DNA of 64,000 bases, from the NCBI RefSeq assembly GCF_039541915.1, contig NZ_BAABHD010000077.1:51209-115208 (forward strand), read 5' to 3'. The translations under genes were made by a program, and so were the position numbers. Numbering within the stretch: the first letter of the stretch is position 1; each line of letters opens with the position of its first letter. The notes beneath the pieces are model-generated. The model worked only from the letters and a program-made list of their open reading frames with translations, ran no database searches and was not told the DNA's origin. Source of the DNA: Nibrella saemangeumensis (GTDB lineage Bacteria; Bacteroidota; Bacteroidia; Cytophagales; Spirosomataceae). Positions 26,854 to 33,941 of the stretch are shown piece by piece.

Positions 26854-27732
26854 TTGAAACGTAATTCCTTGTTAAAAATTATTAAATCCTTGAAGACAAC
26901 GCGCTTAGGTCGACTTGTTCAACTGGTTGCGCTGCTGCCCCTGCTGGCGCTCACATTTCTACCGCAACCCACCTTCCAGGATGTTGTGCAAGACACCACC
27001 GCCACGGGCCACGGGGAGTCGCCGAACCGGCTGCGGACGGTTGTGCTTGATGCCGGTCATGGGGGAAAAGATCCGGGGGCAATGGGCCGTCGCTCCCGTG
27101 AAGCGAGAATTAATCTTCAACTGGCACTGCTGGTGGGGCAGAAAATCAAAAGCCAAATGCCCGAGGTGCGCGTCATATACACGCGCACTACTGACCGGTT
27201 TATTGAGCTGGCCGAACGGTCGAGCATAGCTAACCGCAGTAAGGCGGATCTATTTATATCCATTCACTGTAACGCCAACCCACGCTCATCCCGCATTTAC
27301 GGCACCGAGACCTACACCATGGGTCTGCACAAAACGGAAGGGAATCTGGAAGTCGCCAAGCGCGAAAACGCCGTTATTCTGCAGGAAGCCAACTACCAGC
27401 AGACGTACAAAGGCTTTAATCCGGACTCTCCGCTGGCGCATATTATGCTGGCCAACTACCAGCACGCGTTTATGGGTAGCAGTATCAATTTTGCCCAAAA
27501 AGTGGAGCGTAGTTTCCGAACCAACGCGGACCGGCTCAGCAATGGGGTAAAACAAGCGGGTTTTCTGGTCCTTTGGCGGACCACCATGCCTAGTGTCCTG
27601 ATTGAATCGGGGTACCTGACCAACCCCGCCGAAGAGCAGTACCTGCTCTCCGAAACGGGTCAGGATCAGATATCTACAGCCATTGTCAAGGCCTTTCGGC
27701 AGTACAAACAGGAGATTGAAGCGGCCAATTGA
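26854..27732 (+). CDS. N-acetylmuramoyl-L-alanine amidase
   Basis: The protein of about 292 residues is an Amidase_3 zinc hydrolase that cuts the amide bond between muramic acid and the stem peptide of the cell wall. VVLDAGHGGKDPGAMG carries the first zinc histidine, EARINLQLA the glutamate, FISIHCNA the second histidine and LIESGYLTN the catalytic glutamate. A hydrophobic N-terminal segment (VQLVALLPLLALTFL) suggests export. The longest frame starts at an ATG at 26734 inside the lptD 5' end and upstream of the predicted promoter, so the TTG at 26854 is preferred. The MCE gene follows after 108 bases; this lptD-amidase-MCE order recurs in Bacteroidota. Confidence 0.87.
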   Translation: MKRNSLLKIIKSLKTTRLGRLVQLVALLPLLALTFLPQPTFQDVVQDTTATGHGESPNRLRTVVLDAGHGGKDPGAMGRRSREARINLQLALLVGQKIKSQMPEVRVIYTRTTDRFIELAERSSIANRSKADLFISIHCNANPRSSRIYGTETYTMGLHKTEGNLEVAKRENAVILQEANYQQTYKGFNPDSPLAHIMLANYQHAFMGSSINFAQKVERSFRTNADRLSNGVKQAGFLVLWRTTMPSVLIESGYLTNPAEEQYLLSETGQDQISTAIVKAFRQYKQEIEAAN

Positions 27733-27840
27733 ACTGAATGTTGTAGTTTCGCGGGACAAACAGGTCTGAATAATAGTTATAAGCAATAACTGGCACGACT
27801 GTGGTAGTCGGTAGGCCGAAGTTTTTCCGCACACGTTTAC

Positions 27841-28866
27841 ATGAAATTATCAAGGGAATCCAAAGTTGGCATACTGGCGGTTGTGACGCTGGCGATGCTT
27901 TATTTCGGTTTTAACTACCTGAAAGGCTCTGACTTCTTCTCCGGAAACCGGCAATATGTAGTTTTATACGATAGCATTGATGGACTGGCACCGTCTAACT
28001 CCGTTCTTATAAATGGCCTCTCGGTGGGGCGGGTCAAAAAAATAGAGATCCTGCAGAACCAGGGTAACAAGCTGTTGGTGACCCTCGACATCCAAAACAA
28101 GATCAGGCTGAATGAAGGCACCAAAGCGATTCTGGCGGATGGGGGAATATTAGGGGGGAAGGTCATCCGGCTGGATGTAAGCCAAACCGGCCGCGAACTG
28201 GAAAATGGCGACACACTCCGGGGTACTCAGGAGTCGGGAATTGCAGAAATGGTCCGGGAAAAAACATTACCGGTGCTGAACAATATCGATTCGATGACAC
28301 ACAACATGAATCGCATACTTCTGCAATTTGACCAGACGGGTCTGGTCCTGAACCGTACCTTAAAAGCTGCCGAAACGGCTACCGGTACCGTGCAGCTAAC
28401 CATTGCCGAAAACCGGGCGAATATCCGGGCACTGCTGGCAACGATGAACCGGTTGTCGGCCGATTTGGTCGAAACCGACCGGCAGGTCCGGCCGCTGCTG
28501 GCGCGGACGACCACCTTTGTGGATTCGCTGAATGCCCTGCAACTGCGGCAGACGCTGAACAACCTCAACGGAACCATTAACAACATGAAAGGTATGCTGG
28601 CCGATATTGAACGCGGCCAGGGAACCCTGGGCCGGCTGGCCAATGACCAGGCGCTTTATGTGAACCTGACCAATAGCACGGCCAGTCTGGACCGGCTGCT
28701 GACTGACCTGCGCGAGAATCCGAAGCGGTATGTCCACTTCTCTTTGTTTGGTGGAAAGGACAAAAAGAAGGCGGCACCACCCGTACCACCGGTTTCGTCT
28801 ACGACAACGGTAACGACTACAACATCCATCCGGGTTGATTCTACCGGCAAAACAGCCGACCAGTAA
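27841..28866 (+). CDS. MCE/MlaD family lipid-transport protein
   Basis: The 341-residue protein has one N-terminal membrane helix (about 7-25), an MCE domain (about 38-115, YVVLYDSIDGLAPSNSVLIN and VGRVKKIEIL) and a long helical region (about 140-290) before a Thr/Val-rich tail. MlaD-type proteins are inner-membrane-anchored rings that move phospholipids between the membranes. No MlaE or MlaF partner genes lie next to it in the window. Its place after the amidase and lptD fits an envelope-building role. Confidence 0.88.
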   Translation: MKLSRESKVGILAVVTLAMLYFGFNYLKGSDFFSGNRQYVVLYDSIDGLAPSNSVLINGLSVGRVKKIEILQNQGNKLLVTLDIQNKIRLNEGTKAILADGGILGGKVIRLDVSQTGRELENGDTLRGTQESGIAEMVREKTLPVLNNIDSMTHNMNRILLQFDQTGLVLNRTLKAAETATGTVQLTIAENRANIRALLATMNRLSADLVETDRQVRPLLARTTTFVDSLNALQLRQTLNNLNGTINNMKGMLADIERGQGTLGRLANDQALYVNLTNSTASLDRLLTDLRENPKRYVHFSLFGGKDKKKAAPPVPPVSSTTTVTTTTSIRVDSTGKTADQ

Positions 28867-28901
28867 AGAACGGTTGCCAAAGGCACGCTTATAAGACGAA
28901 T

Positions 28902-28930
28902 CCCCGGCTTAGGCTGGGGTTTTGTTTTTT
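28902..28930 (+). terminator. Terminator after the MCE gene
   Basis: Stem CCCCGGC / GCTGGGG (one G-T pair) with a four-base loop followed by TTTTGTTTTTT. Confidence 0.8.
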
Positions 28931-28985
28931 CGGAATTCATGCCCTATTTCGGGGCTACTTCATCGATACATAACGAACTGATTTC

Positions 28986-30617
28986 ATGGTAACGACAAAC
29001 ACACCCATGTCTCCACTTCTGGACGAACTGCACCACCGGAGTCGGCAGACCAAACTGGGAGGAGGTCCGAAAAAGATCGAAGACCAGCACCGCAAAGGCA
29101 AACTCACCGCCCGTGAACGCATCGATTACCTGACCGATCCCGATACGACGTTTCTGGAAATCGGTCTGTTTGTCGGCGAGGGGCTGTATGCCGAGCATGG
29201 CGGCTGTCCTTCGGGTGGTGTAGTTGCCGGCATCGGCTATGTGTCGGGGCGGCAGTGTATGATTGTGGCCAATGATGCTACGGTAAAAGCCGGTGCCTGG
29301 TTCCCGATCACGGCGAAGAAGAATCTCCGGGCGCAGGAGATTGCGATGGAAAACCGCCTGCCGATTATTTACCTGGTTGATAGTGCCGGGGTGTATCTGC
29401 CGCTGCAGGATGAGGTCTTTGCTGATAAAGAACATTTCGGCCGGATGTTTCGTAATAACGCCCATATGTCGTCCATGGGTATTTTGCAGGTTGCGGCTAT
29501 TATGGGGAGTTGCGTTGCCGGTGGCGCGTATCTGCCCATCATGTCCGACGAAGCCCTGATTGTAGAAGGTACCGGCTCCATCTTCCTGGCCGGACCGTAT
29601 CTGGTAAAAGCGTCTATCGGCGAAGATGTTGACGCTGAAACCTTAGGCGGAGCCAGCACCCACTGCGAAATTTCGGGCGTGACCGACAACAAATACCCCG
29701 ATGACAAAAGCTGTCTCGATGCTATTAAACGTATTATGGATAAGACCGGTCACCGCGAAACCGCCGGTTTTGACCGGGTAGCCCCGGCCGCTCCCACCAA
29801 AAACCCGGAGGATATCTACCATATTTTACCCATCGATCGTGTAAAACCGTATGATATGCGGGAGCTTATCGAACGGATGGTGGATAAGTCCGAGTTTGAC
29901 GAGTATAAAGAACTGTATGGTAAGTCGCTGCTGTGCGGCTACGCCCGGATCGATGGCTGGGCTGTGGGGATCGTAGCCAACCAGCGGAAGGTAGTCAAAG
30001 CCAAAGGCCGCACCGGCACCCCTACCGAGATGCAGATGGGCGGGGTGATCTACGGCGATGCTGCCGACAAAGCTGCCCGCTTCATCATGAACTGCAACCA
30101 GAAGCGCATTCCCCTGGTGTTTCTGCAGGATGTTACGGGTTTTATGGTTGGCAGCCGGGCCGAGCAGGGGGGTATCATAAAAGACGGAGCCAAGATGGTC
30201 AATGCTATGGCCAATTCGGTAGTGCCCAAGTTTACAGTAGTCGTGGGTAACTCCTATGGAGCCGGTAATTATGCCATGTGCGGCAAAGCCTATGATCCCC
30301 GGCTGATCGTTTCCTGGCCTACCGCGCAGATGGCGGTGATGAGCGGCAACTCGGCAGCCCGGACGCTGCTCCAGATTCAGGTGGCTACTATGAAAGCGAA
30401 AGGTCAGCCACTGACGCCGGAACAGGAGCAGGCCCAGTTGCAGAAGATCACCGACCAGTATAACGCCCAATTGTCGCCGTACTACGCTGCCGCCCGGTTG
30501 TGGGTCGACGCCATAATTGATCCGCTGGAGACCCGAACGGTCCTCTCGATGGGTATTGAAGCCGCCAACCACGCACCCATCACCCGACCATTCAACGTAG
30601 GCGTTATTCAAACCTAA
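28986..30617 (+). CDS. Acyl-CoA carboxylase carboxyltransferase subunit (methylcrotonoyl-CoA type)
   Basis: The 543-residue protein is the beta (carboxyltransferase) subunit of a biotin-dependent acyl-CoA carboxylase. It has the two crotonase-like halves, with GSCVAGGAYLPIMSDEALIV, IFLAGPYLVKASIGEDVDAE and LGGASTHCEISGVTD in the first and GFMVGSRAEQGGIIKDGAKM in the second, closest by eye to methylcrotonoyl-CoA carboxylase. That enzyme acts in leucine breakdown, which would match the branched-chain dehydrogenase at 12.7 kb, though propionyl-CoA cannot be excluded. The biotin carboxylase/carrier subunit is not in the window. Confidence 0.88.
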   Translation: MVTTNTPMSPLLDELHHRSRQTKLGGGPKKIEDQHRKGKLTARERIDYLTDPDTTFLEIGLFVGEGLYAEHGGCPSGGVVAGIGYVSGRQCMIVANDATVKAGAWFPITAKKNLRAQEIAMENRLPIIYLVDSAGVYLPLQDEVFADKEHFGRMFRNNAHMSSMGILQVAAIMGSCVAGGAYLPIMSDEALIVEGTGSIFLAGPYLVKASIGEDVDAETLGGASTHCEISGVTDNKYPDDKSCLDAIKRIMDKTGHRETAGFDRVAPAAPTKNPEDIYHILPIDRVKPYDMRELIERMVDKSEFDEYKELYGKSLLCGYARIDGWAVGIVANQRKVVKAKGRTGTPTEMQMGGVIYGDAADKAARFIMNCNQKRIPLVFLQDVTGFMVGSRAEQGGIIKDGAKMVNAMANSVVPKFTVVVGNSYGAGNYAMCGKAYDPRLIVSWPTAQMAVMSGNSAARTLLQIQVATMKAKGQPLTPEQEQAQLQKITDQYNAQLSPYYAAARLWVDAIIDPLETRTVLSMGIEAANHAPITRPFNVGVIQT

Positions 30618-30658
30618 ATGGGGCATCTGCCCCGGTGTGTTTGCATAAGCAGCTTTAA

Positions 30659-30702
30659 AACCAGAAGCGGTGCCAGCCTTTGCTGACACCGCTTCTGGTT
30701 TT
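30659..30702. terminator. Bidirectional terminator between carboxyltransferase and lpdA
   Basis: Fourteen-base-pair stem AACCAGAAGCGGTG / CACCGCTTCTGGTT with T runs on both strands between convergent genes. Confidence 0.9.
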
Positions 30703-30721
30703 ATACGTCAATTTAGCCAGA

Positions 30722-32122
30722 TTACATGTGAATAGCCCGGTTTTCAGTGGCGGCCATACACGCTTCTTTCATAGCCTCCGTGTACGTCGGGTGGGCGTGG
30801 GACATTCGTGCAACATCTTCGGCAGAAGCCCGGTACTCCATCGCTACTACGGCCTCGGCAATCATGTCGGCGGCACGGGCACCGATGATGTGGACACCGA
30901 GTATCTCGTCGGTATCCTTATGCGCCAGCACTTTTACCAGGCCATCCAGGTCCATACTGGCCCGCGCACGGCCCAAGGCTTTGAACGGAAACGAGCCGAC
31001 TTTATACGGAATGCCCTCTTTCTTTACTTCTTCTTCCGTGTACCCGACGCTGGCTACCTCCGGCCAGGTATAAACGACTCCCGGAATGAGCCGGTAGTTA
31101 ATGTGCGGCTTCTGCCCGGCAATTGTTTCGGCCACAAAGACGCCTTCTTCTTCGGCTTTGTGGGCCAGCATAGCCCCCCGAATTACATCGCCGATGGCGT
31201 AGATATTGGAGACCTGGGTTCGCAGGTGGTTGTCTACCTCAATCTGGCCTTTGGGGTTTGTGCTTAGTCCGGCTGCTTCCAGGTTCAGACCGTCGGTGTA
31301 AGGCCGGCGCCCGACGGATACCAGGCAGTAGTCACCGGTGAGGGTAATCTGATCGCCTTTAGGCGTGTCGGCAATCACCTCTACTTGGTCTCCTTTGTTA
31401 ACGACACTGGTCACCTTGTGGCTGAAGTAAAAGTCCACACCAAGTTTCTTCACGGCCTTCTGCAATTCTTTGCCCATAGTTTTGTCCATGGTTGGAATCA
31501 TGGAGTCGGCATATTCTACGAAGGAAACTTTAGCGCCGATGCGGGCGTATACCGAGCCTAATTCCGCACCGATAACACCGGCACCAATGATGATCAAATG
31601 CTTGGGGACTTCGGTGAGCGTCAGGGCTTCGGTTGAGCTGATGATGCGTTTCTTATCGATTTGCATCGACGGAAACGACATCGGCTTGGAGCCGGTGGCA
31701 ATGATAAAATTCTTCGTCGTGAGCTGCTCTTCGCTGCCGTCGTCTTTCTTCACCTTCAGCGTATTGGCGTCCACGAACGAGCCGAGCCCCTGATGAACAT
31801 CGATCTTGTTCTTTTTCATCAGGAACTGCACGCCCTGTACGTTAGCGTCGACTACCCCCTGCTTCCGCTTAATCATCTGCGGGAGGTCCACTTTCAGCTC
31901 TGCCAGTTGAATACCGTGTTCGGCAAACGTATGAGCCGCGTTATGAAAGTGTTCTGATGAGTCGAGCAGTGCCTTCGACGGAATACAGCCCACATTAAGG
32001 CAGGTCCCGCCCAGCGTCTTATATTTCTCAACAATGGCCGTTTTTAAGCCTAACTGAGCACAACGGATTGCCGCTACATAGCCGCCCGGACCCGAGCCGA
32101 TCACAATTACATCGTATTGCAT
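30722..32122 (-). CDS. lpdA: Dihydrolipoyl dehydrogenase (E3)
   Basis: The 466-residue flavoprotein reoxidises dihydrolipoamide of 2-oxoacid dehydrogenase complexes. FAD-binding IGSGPGGYVAA is at the N-terminus, the redox disulfide is C41-C46 in GGTCLNVGCIPSK, an NAD-binding GAGVIGAELGSVYARIG lies near residue 180 and HAHPTYTEA near the C-terminus holds the active-site histidine and glutamate. It is the last gene of an apparent sucA-sucB-lpdA operon and could also serve the fused E1 at 12.7 kb. An interrupted palindrome fills the spacer to sucB. Confidence 0.96.
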   Translation of the reverse strand: MQYDVIVIGSGPGGYVAAIRCAQLGLKTAIVEKYKTLGGTCLNVGCIPSKALLDSSEHFHNAAHTFAEHGIQLAELKVDLPQMIKRKQGVVDANVQGVQFLMKKNKIDVHQGLGSFVDANTLKVKKDDGSEEQLTTKNFIIATGSKPMSFPSMQIDKKRIISSTEALTLTEVPKHLIIIGAGVIGAELGSVYARIGAKVSFVEYADSMIPTMDKTMGKELQKAVKKLGVDFYFSHKVTSVVNKGDQVEVIADTPKGDQITLTGDYCLVSVGRRPYTDGLNLEAAGLSTNPKGQIEVDNHLRTQVSNIYAIGDVIRGAMLAHKAEEEGVFVAETIAGQKPHINYRLIPGVVYTWPEVASVGYTEEEVKKEGIPYKVGSFPFKALGRARASMDLDGLVKVLAHKDTDEILGVHIIGARAADMIAEAVVAMEYRASAEDVARMSHAHPTYTEAMKEACMAATENRAIHM

Positions 32123-32147
32123 AGAGGTTGTATAATTTTTGCATTTT

Positions 32148-32241
32148 AAGTAAAACGGTTTTGTAAACCGTTTCCTCGCGCTGCCTTATAGCGGTTGAGC
32201 TGGGCAACGTCAGGAAACCAGTTTACAAAACCGTTTTACTT
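32148..32241. repeat. Interrupted palindrome between sucB and lpdA
   Basis: A 29-base arm (32148-32176) is repeated inverted at 32212-32241 with a single-base indel and one mismatch, separated by 35 bases. The first arm is itself a hairpin, AAACGGTTT-TGT-AAACCGTTT. The second arm overlaps the last codon of sucB. It may be a small dispersed element or an RNA hairpin that sets the level of lpdA relative to sucB. Confidence 0.8.
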
Positions 32242-33877
32242 ATACATCAAGCAGAATTCGGGTCGGATCTTCCAGCAGTTGCTTCACACGAACCAGGAAG
32301 CTGACCGATTCTTTCCCGTCGATAATCCGGTGATCGTACGAAAGTGCTACGTACATAATCGGCCGGACCACAATTTCTCCGTTCACCACCACCGGCCGCT
32401 CTACGATATTGTGCATACCAAGAATAGCCGACTGCGGAGCGTTGATAATCGGCGTCGAAAGCATAGAGCCGAAGATACCGCCGTTGGTGATCGTGAACGT
32501 ACCGCCCTGCATCTGGTCGATGGTCAGTTTGTTGTCACGGGCCAGACCAGCCAGACGGATAATTTCTTTTTCGATCTGCGGGAAGCTCATCTGCTCGGCA
32601 TTCCGGATCACCGGTACCACCAGACCACGCTCGGTTGAAACGGCTATGGAAATATCGCAGTAGTCGTTATAGACGATATTGTCACCATCAATCATCGCGT
32701 TTACGGCCGGGAACTCCTTCAGCGCGATACAAATGGCTCGGGTGAAGAACGACATAAAGCCCAGGCCAACGGCATGTTTGTCCTTGAACTTGTCTTTGTA
32801 CTTGGCCCGCAGGTCCATGATCGGCTTCATGTCTACCTCGTTGAAGGTAGTCAGCATCGCCGTTTCGTTCTTCACCGCTACCAGACGACGCGCAATGGTC
32901 TTCCGCAGCGACGTCATCTTCTCCCGACGCTGGCTGCGTTCGCCAGACGGAGCGGGTGCCGAAGCTGCCGGTGATGGCGCAGCAGGTTTGGCCGCTGGCT
33001 GGGGAGCCGGGGCCGATTGGGCAGGTGCAGGAGCTGGTTTAGCGGCAGCCTGCGCATTTACAGCATCTTCTTTGGTGATGCGGCCACCCACGCCGGAGCC
33101 TTGTACCTGCTGTGGATCAACGCCCTTTTCAGACAGTATTTTGGCGGCTGCCGGTGACGGATGACTGGCTGCGTAGCCGGTCTGACCATTGGCGGGGGCT
33201 TCGGCCGGTTGGGCGGCCTGAGCCGGCTGAGCTGGTGCCGATGGTTGCACAGCTGCGGCTCCGGTTTCGATGCGGGCGATGACCGCACCGATGGGCAGCG
33301 TTTCACCGGCCTGCGCTACAATGCGCAACGTACCAGCCGCTTCGGCGGGCAGCTCAAACGTTGCTTTATCAGATTCCAGTTCGCACAACACTTCATCAAG
33401 CTGAACCTGATCGCCGTCTTTCTTGCTCCAGGATGCGATGGTTACTTCCGTAATGGACTCGCCTACAGACGGTACCTTCATTTCGATAGTCGAAGCAGCC
33501 GGGGCCGATGCGGGAGCGGTAGCTGGTTCGGCAACGGCCTGCATGGTCGGTTTAGCGGCCTGGGGCTCGGCTTCGGCGGCTTTCGGTGCTTCGGCTTTGA
33601 CCGGCTGTGCAGCCGGGGCCGGCGCAGCACCAGTGGCGGCTCCATTGGATTCAATCGAGCAGATAGCCGCCCCAATGGGCAGCACGTCGCCTTCCTGCGC
33701 CAGAATGTGCAGGACGCCGTCGGCTTCGGCGGTTAACTCGAACGTTGCTTTATCGGAATCGAGGCCGCAGAGTACCTCATCCATTTTCACTGTATCGCCC
33801 TCTTTCTTGTACCAGGTTCCGACCGTTACTTCGGTGATTGACTCCCCTACAGCGGGGACTTTCATTTCGACAGCCAT
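32240..33877 (-). CDS. sucB: 2-oxoglutarate dehydrogenase E2 (dihydrolipoyl succinyltransferase) with two lipoyl domains
   Basis: The 545-residue E2 carries two lipoyl domains (about 3-77 and 132-206) with lipoyl-lysines K43 and K171, each in SDKATFEL, joined by Ala/Pro-rich linkers, then a peripheral subunit-binding domain (about 238-275, HPSPAAAKILSEKGVDPQQV) and the catalytic domain ending YDHRIIDG. It transfers succinyl groups to CoA. Most succinyltransferases have one lipoyl domain and about 400 residues, so the duplication is notable. Its place directly after sucA on the minus strand supports the 2-oxoglutarate assignment. Confidence 0.93.
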   Translation of the reverse strand: MAVEMKVPAVGESITEVTVGTWYKKEGDTVKMDEVLCGLDSDKATFELTAEADGVLHILAQEGDVLPIGAAICSIESNGAATGAAPAPAAQPVKAEAPKAAEAEPQAAKPTMQAVAEPATAPASAPAASTIEMKVPSVGESITEVTIASWSKKDGDQVQLDEVLCELESDKATFELPAEAAGTLRIVAQAGETLPIGAVIARIETGAAAVQPSAPAQPAQAAQPAEAPANGQTGYAASHPSPAAAKILSEKGVDPQQVQGSGVGGRITKEDAVNAQAAAKPAPAPAQSAPAPQPAAKPAAPSPAASAPAPSGERSQRREKMTSLRKTIARRLVAVKNETAMLTTFNEVDMKPIMDLRAKYKDKFKDKHAVGLGFMSFFTRAICIALKEFPAVNAMIDGDNIVYNDYCDISIAVSTERGLVVPVIRNAEQMSFPQIEKEIIRLAGLARDNKLTIDQMQGGTFTITNGGIFGSMLSTPIINAPQSAILGMHNIVERPVVVNGEIVVRPIMYVALSYDHRIIDGKESVSFLVRVKQLLEDPTRILLDV

Positions 33878-33893
33878 TCTTTTTTAGTTTACA

Positions 33894-33939
33894 GCAGGCA
33901 GTTTGCAATAGGCAGATCCCAATTGCAAACTGCCTGCTC
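33894..33939. repeat. Perfect 17-base inverted repeat between sucA and sucB
   Basis: AGCAGGCAGTTTGCAAT (33894-33910) is repeated inverted at 33923-33939 with a 12-base loop. It is not followed by a T-run on the minus strand, so it is more likely an mRNA hairpin or dispersed repeat than a terminator. Confidence 0.8.
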
Positions 33940-33941
33940 TT

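Noticed and set aside
30620..30634. Hairpin GGGGCA-TC-TGCCCC as terminator of the carboxyltransferase gene
   Set aside because: Loop of two bases and no T-run; the strong terminator 25 bases later explains the end.
29826..30689. Minus-strand frame of 287 codons opposite the carboxyltransferase gene
   Set aside because: Fully inside a well-conserved gene on the other strand and shows no family features.
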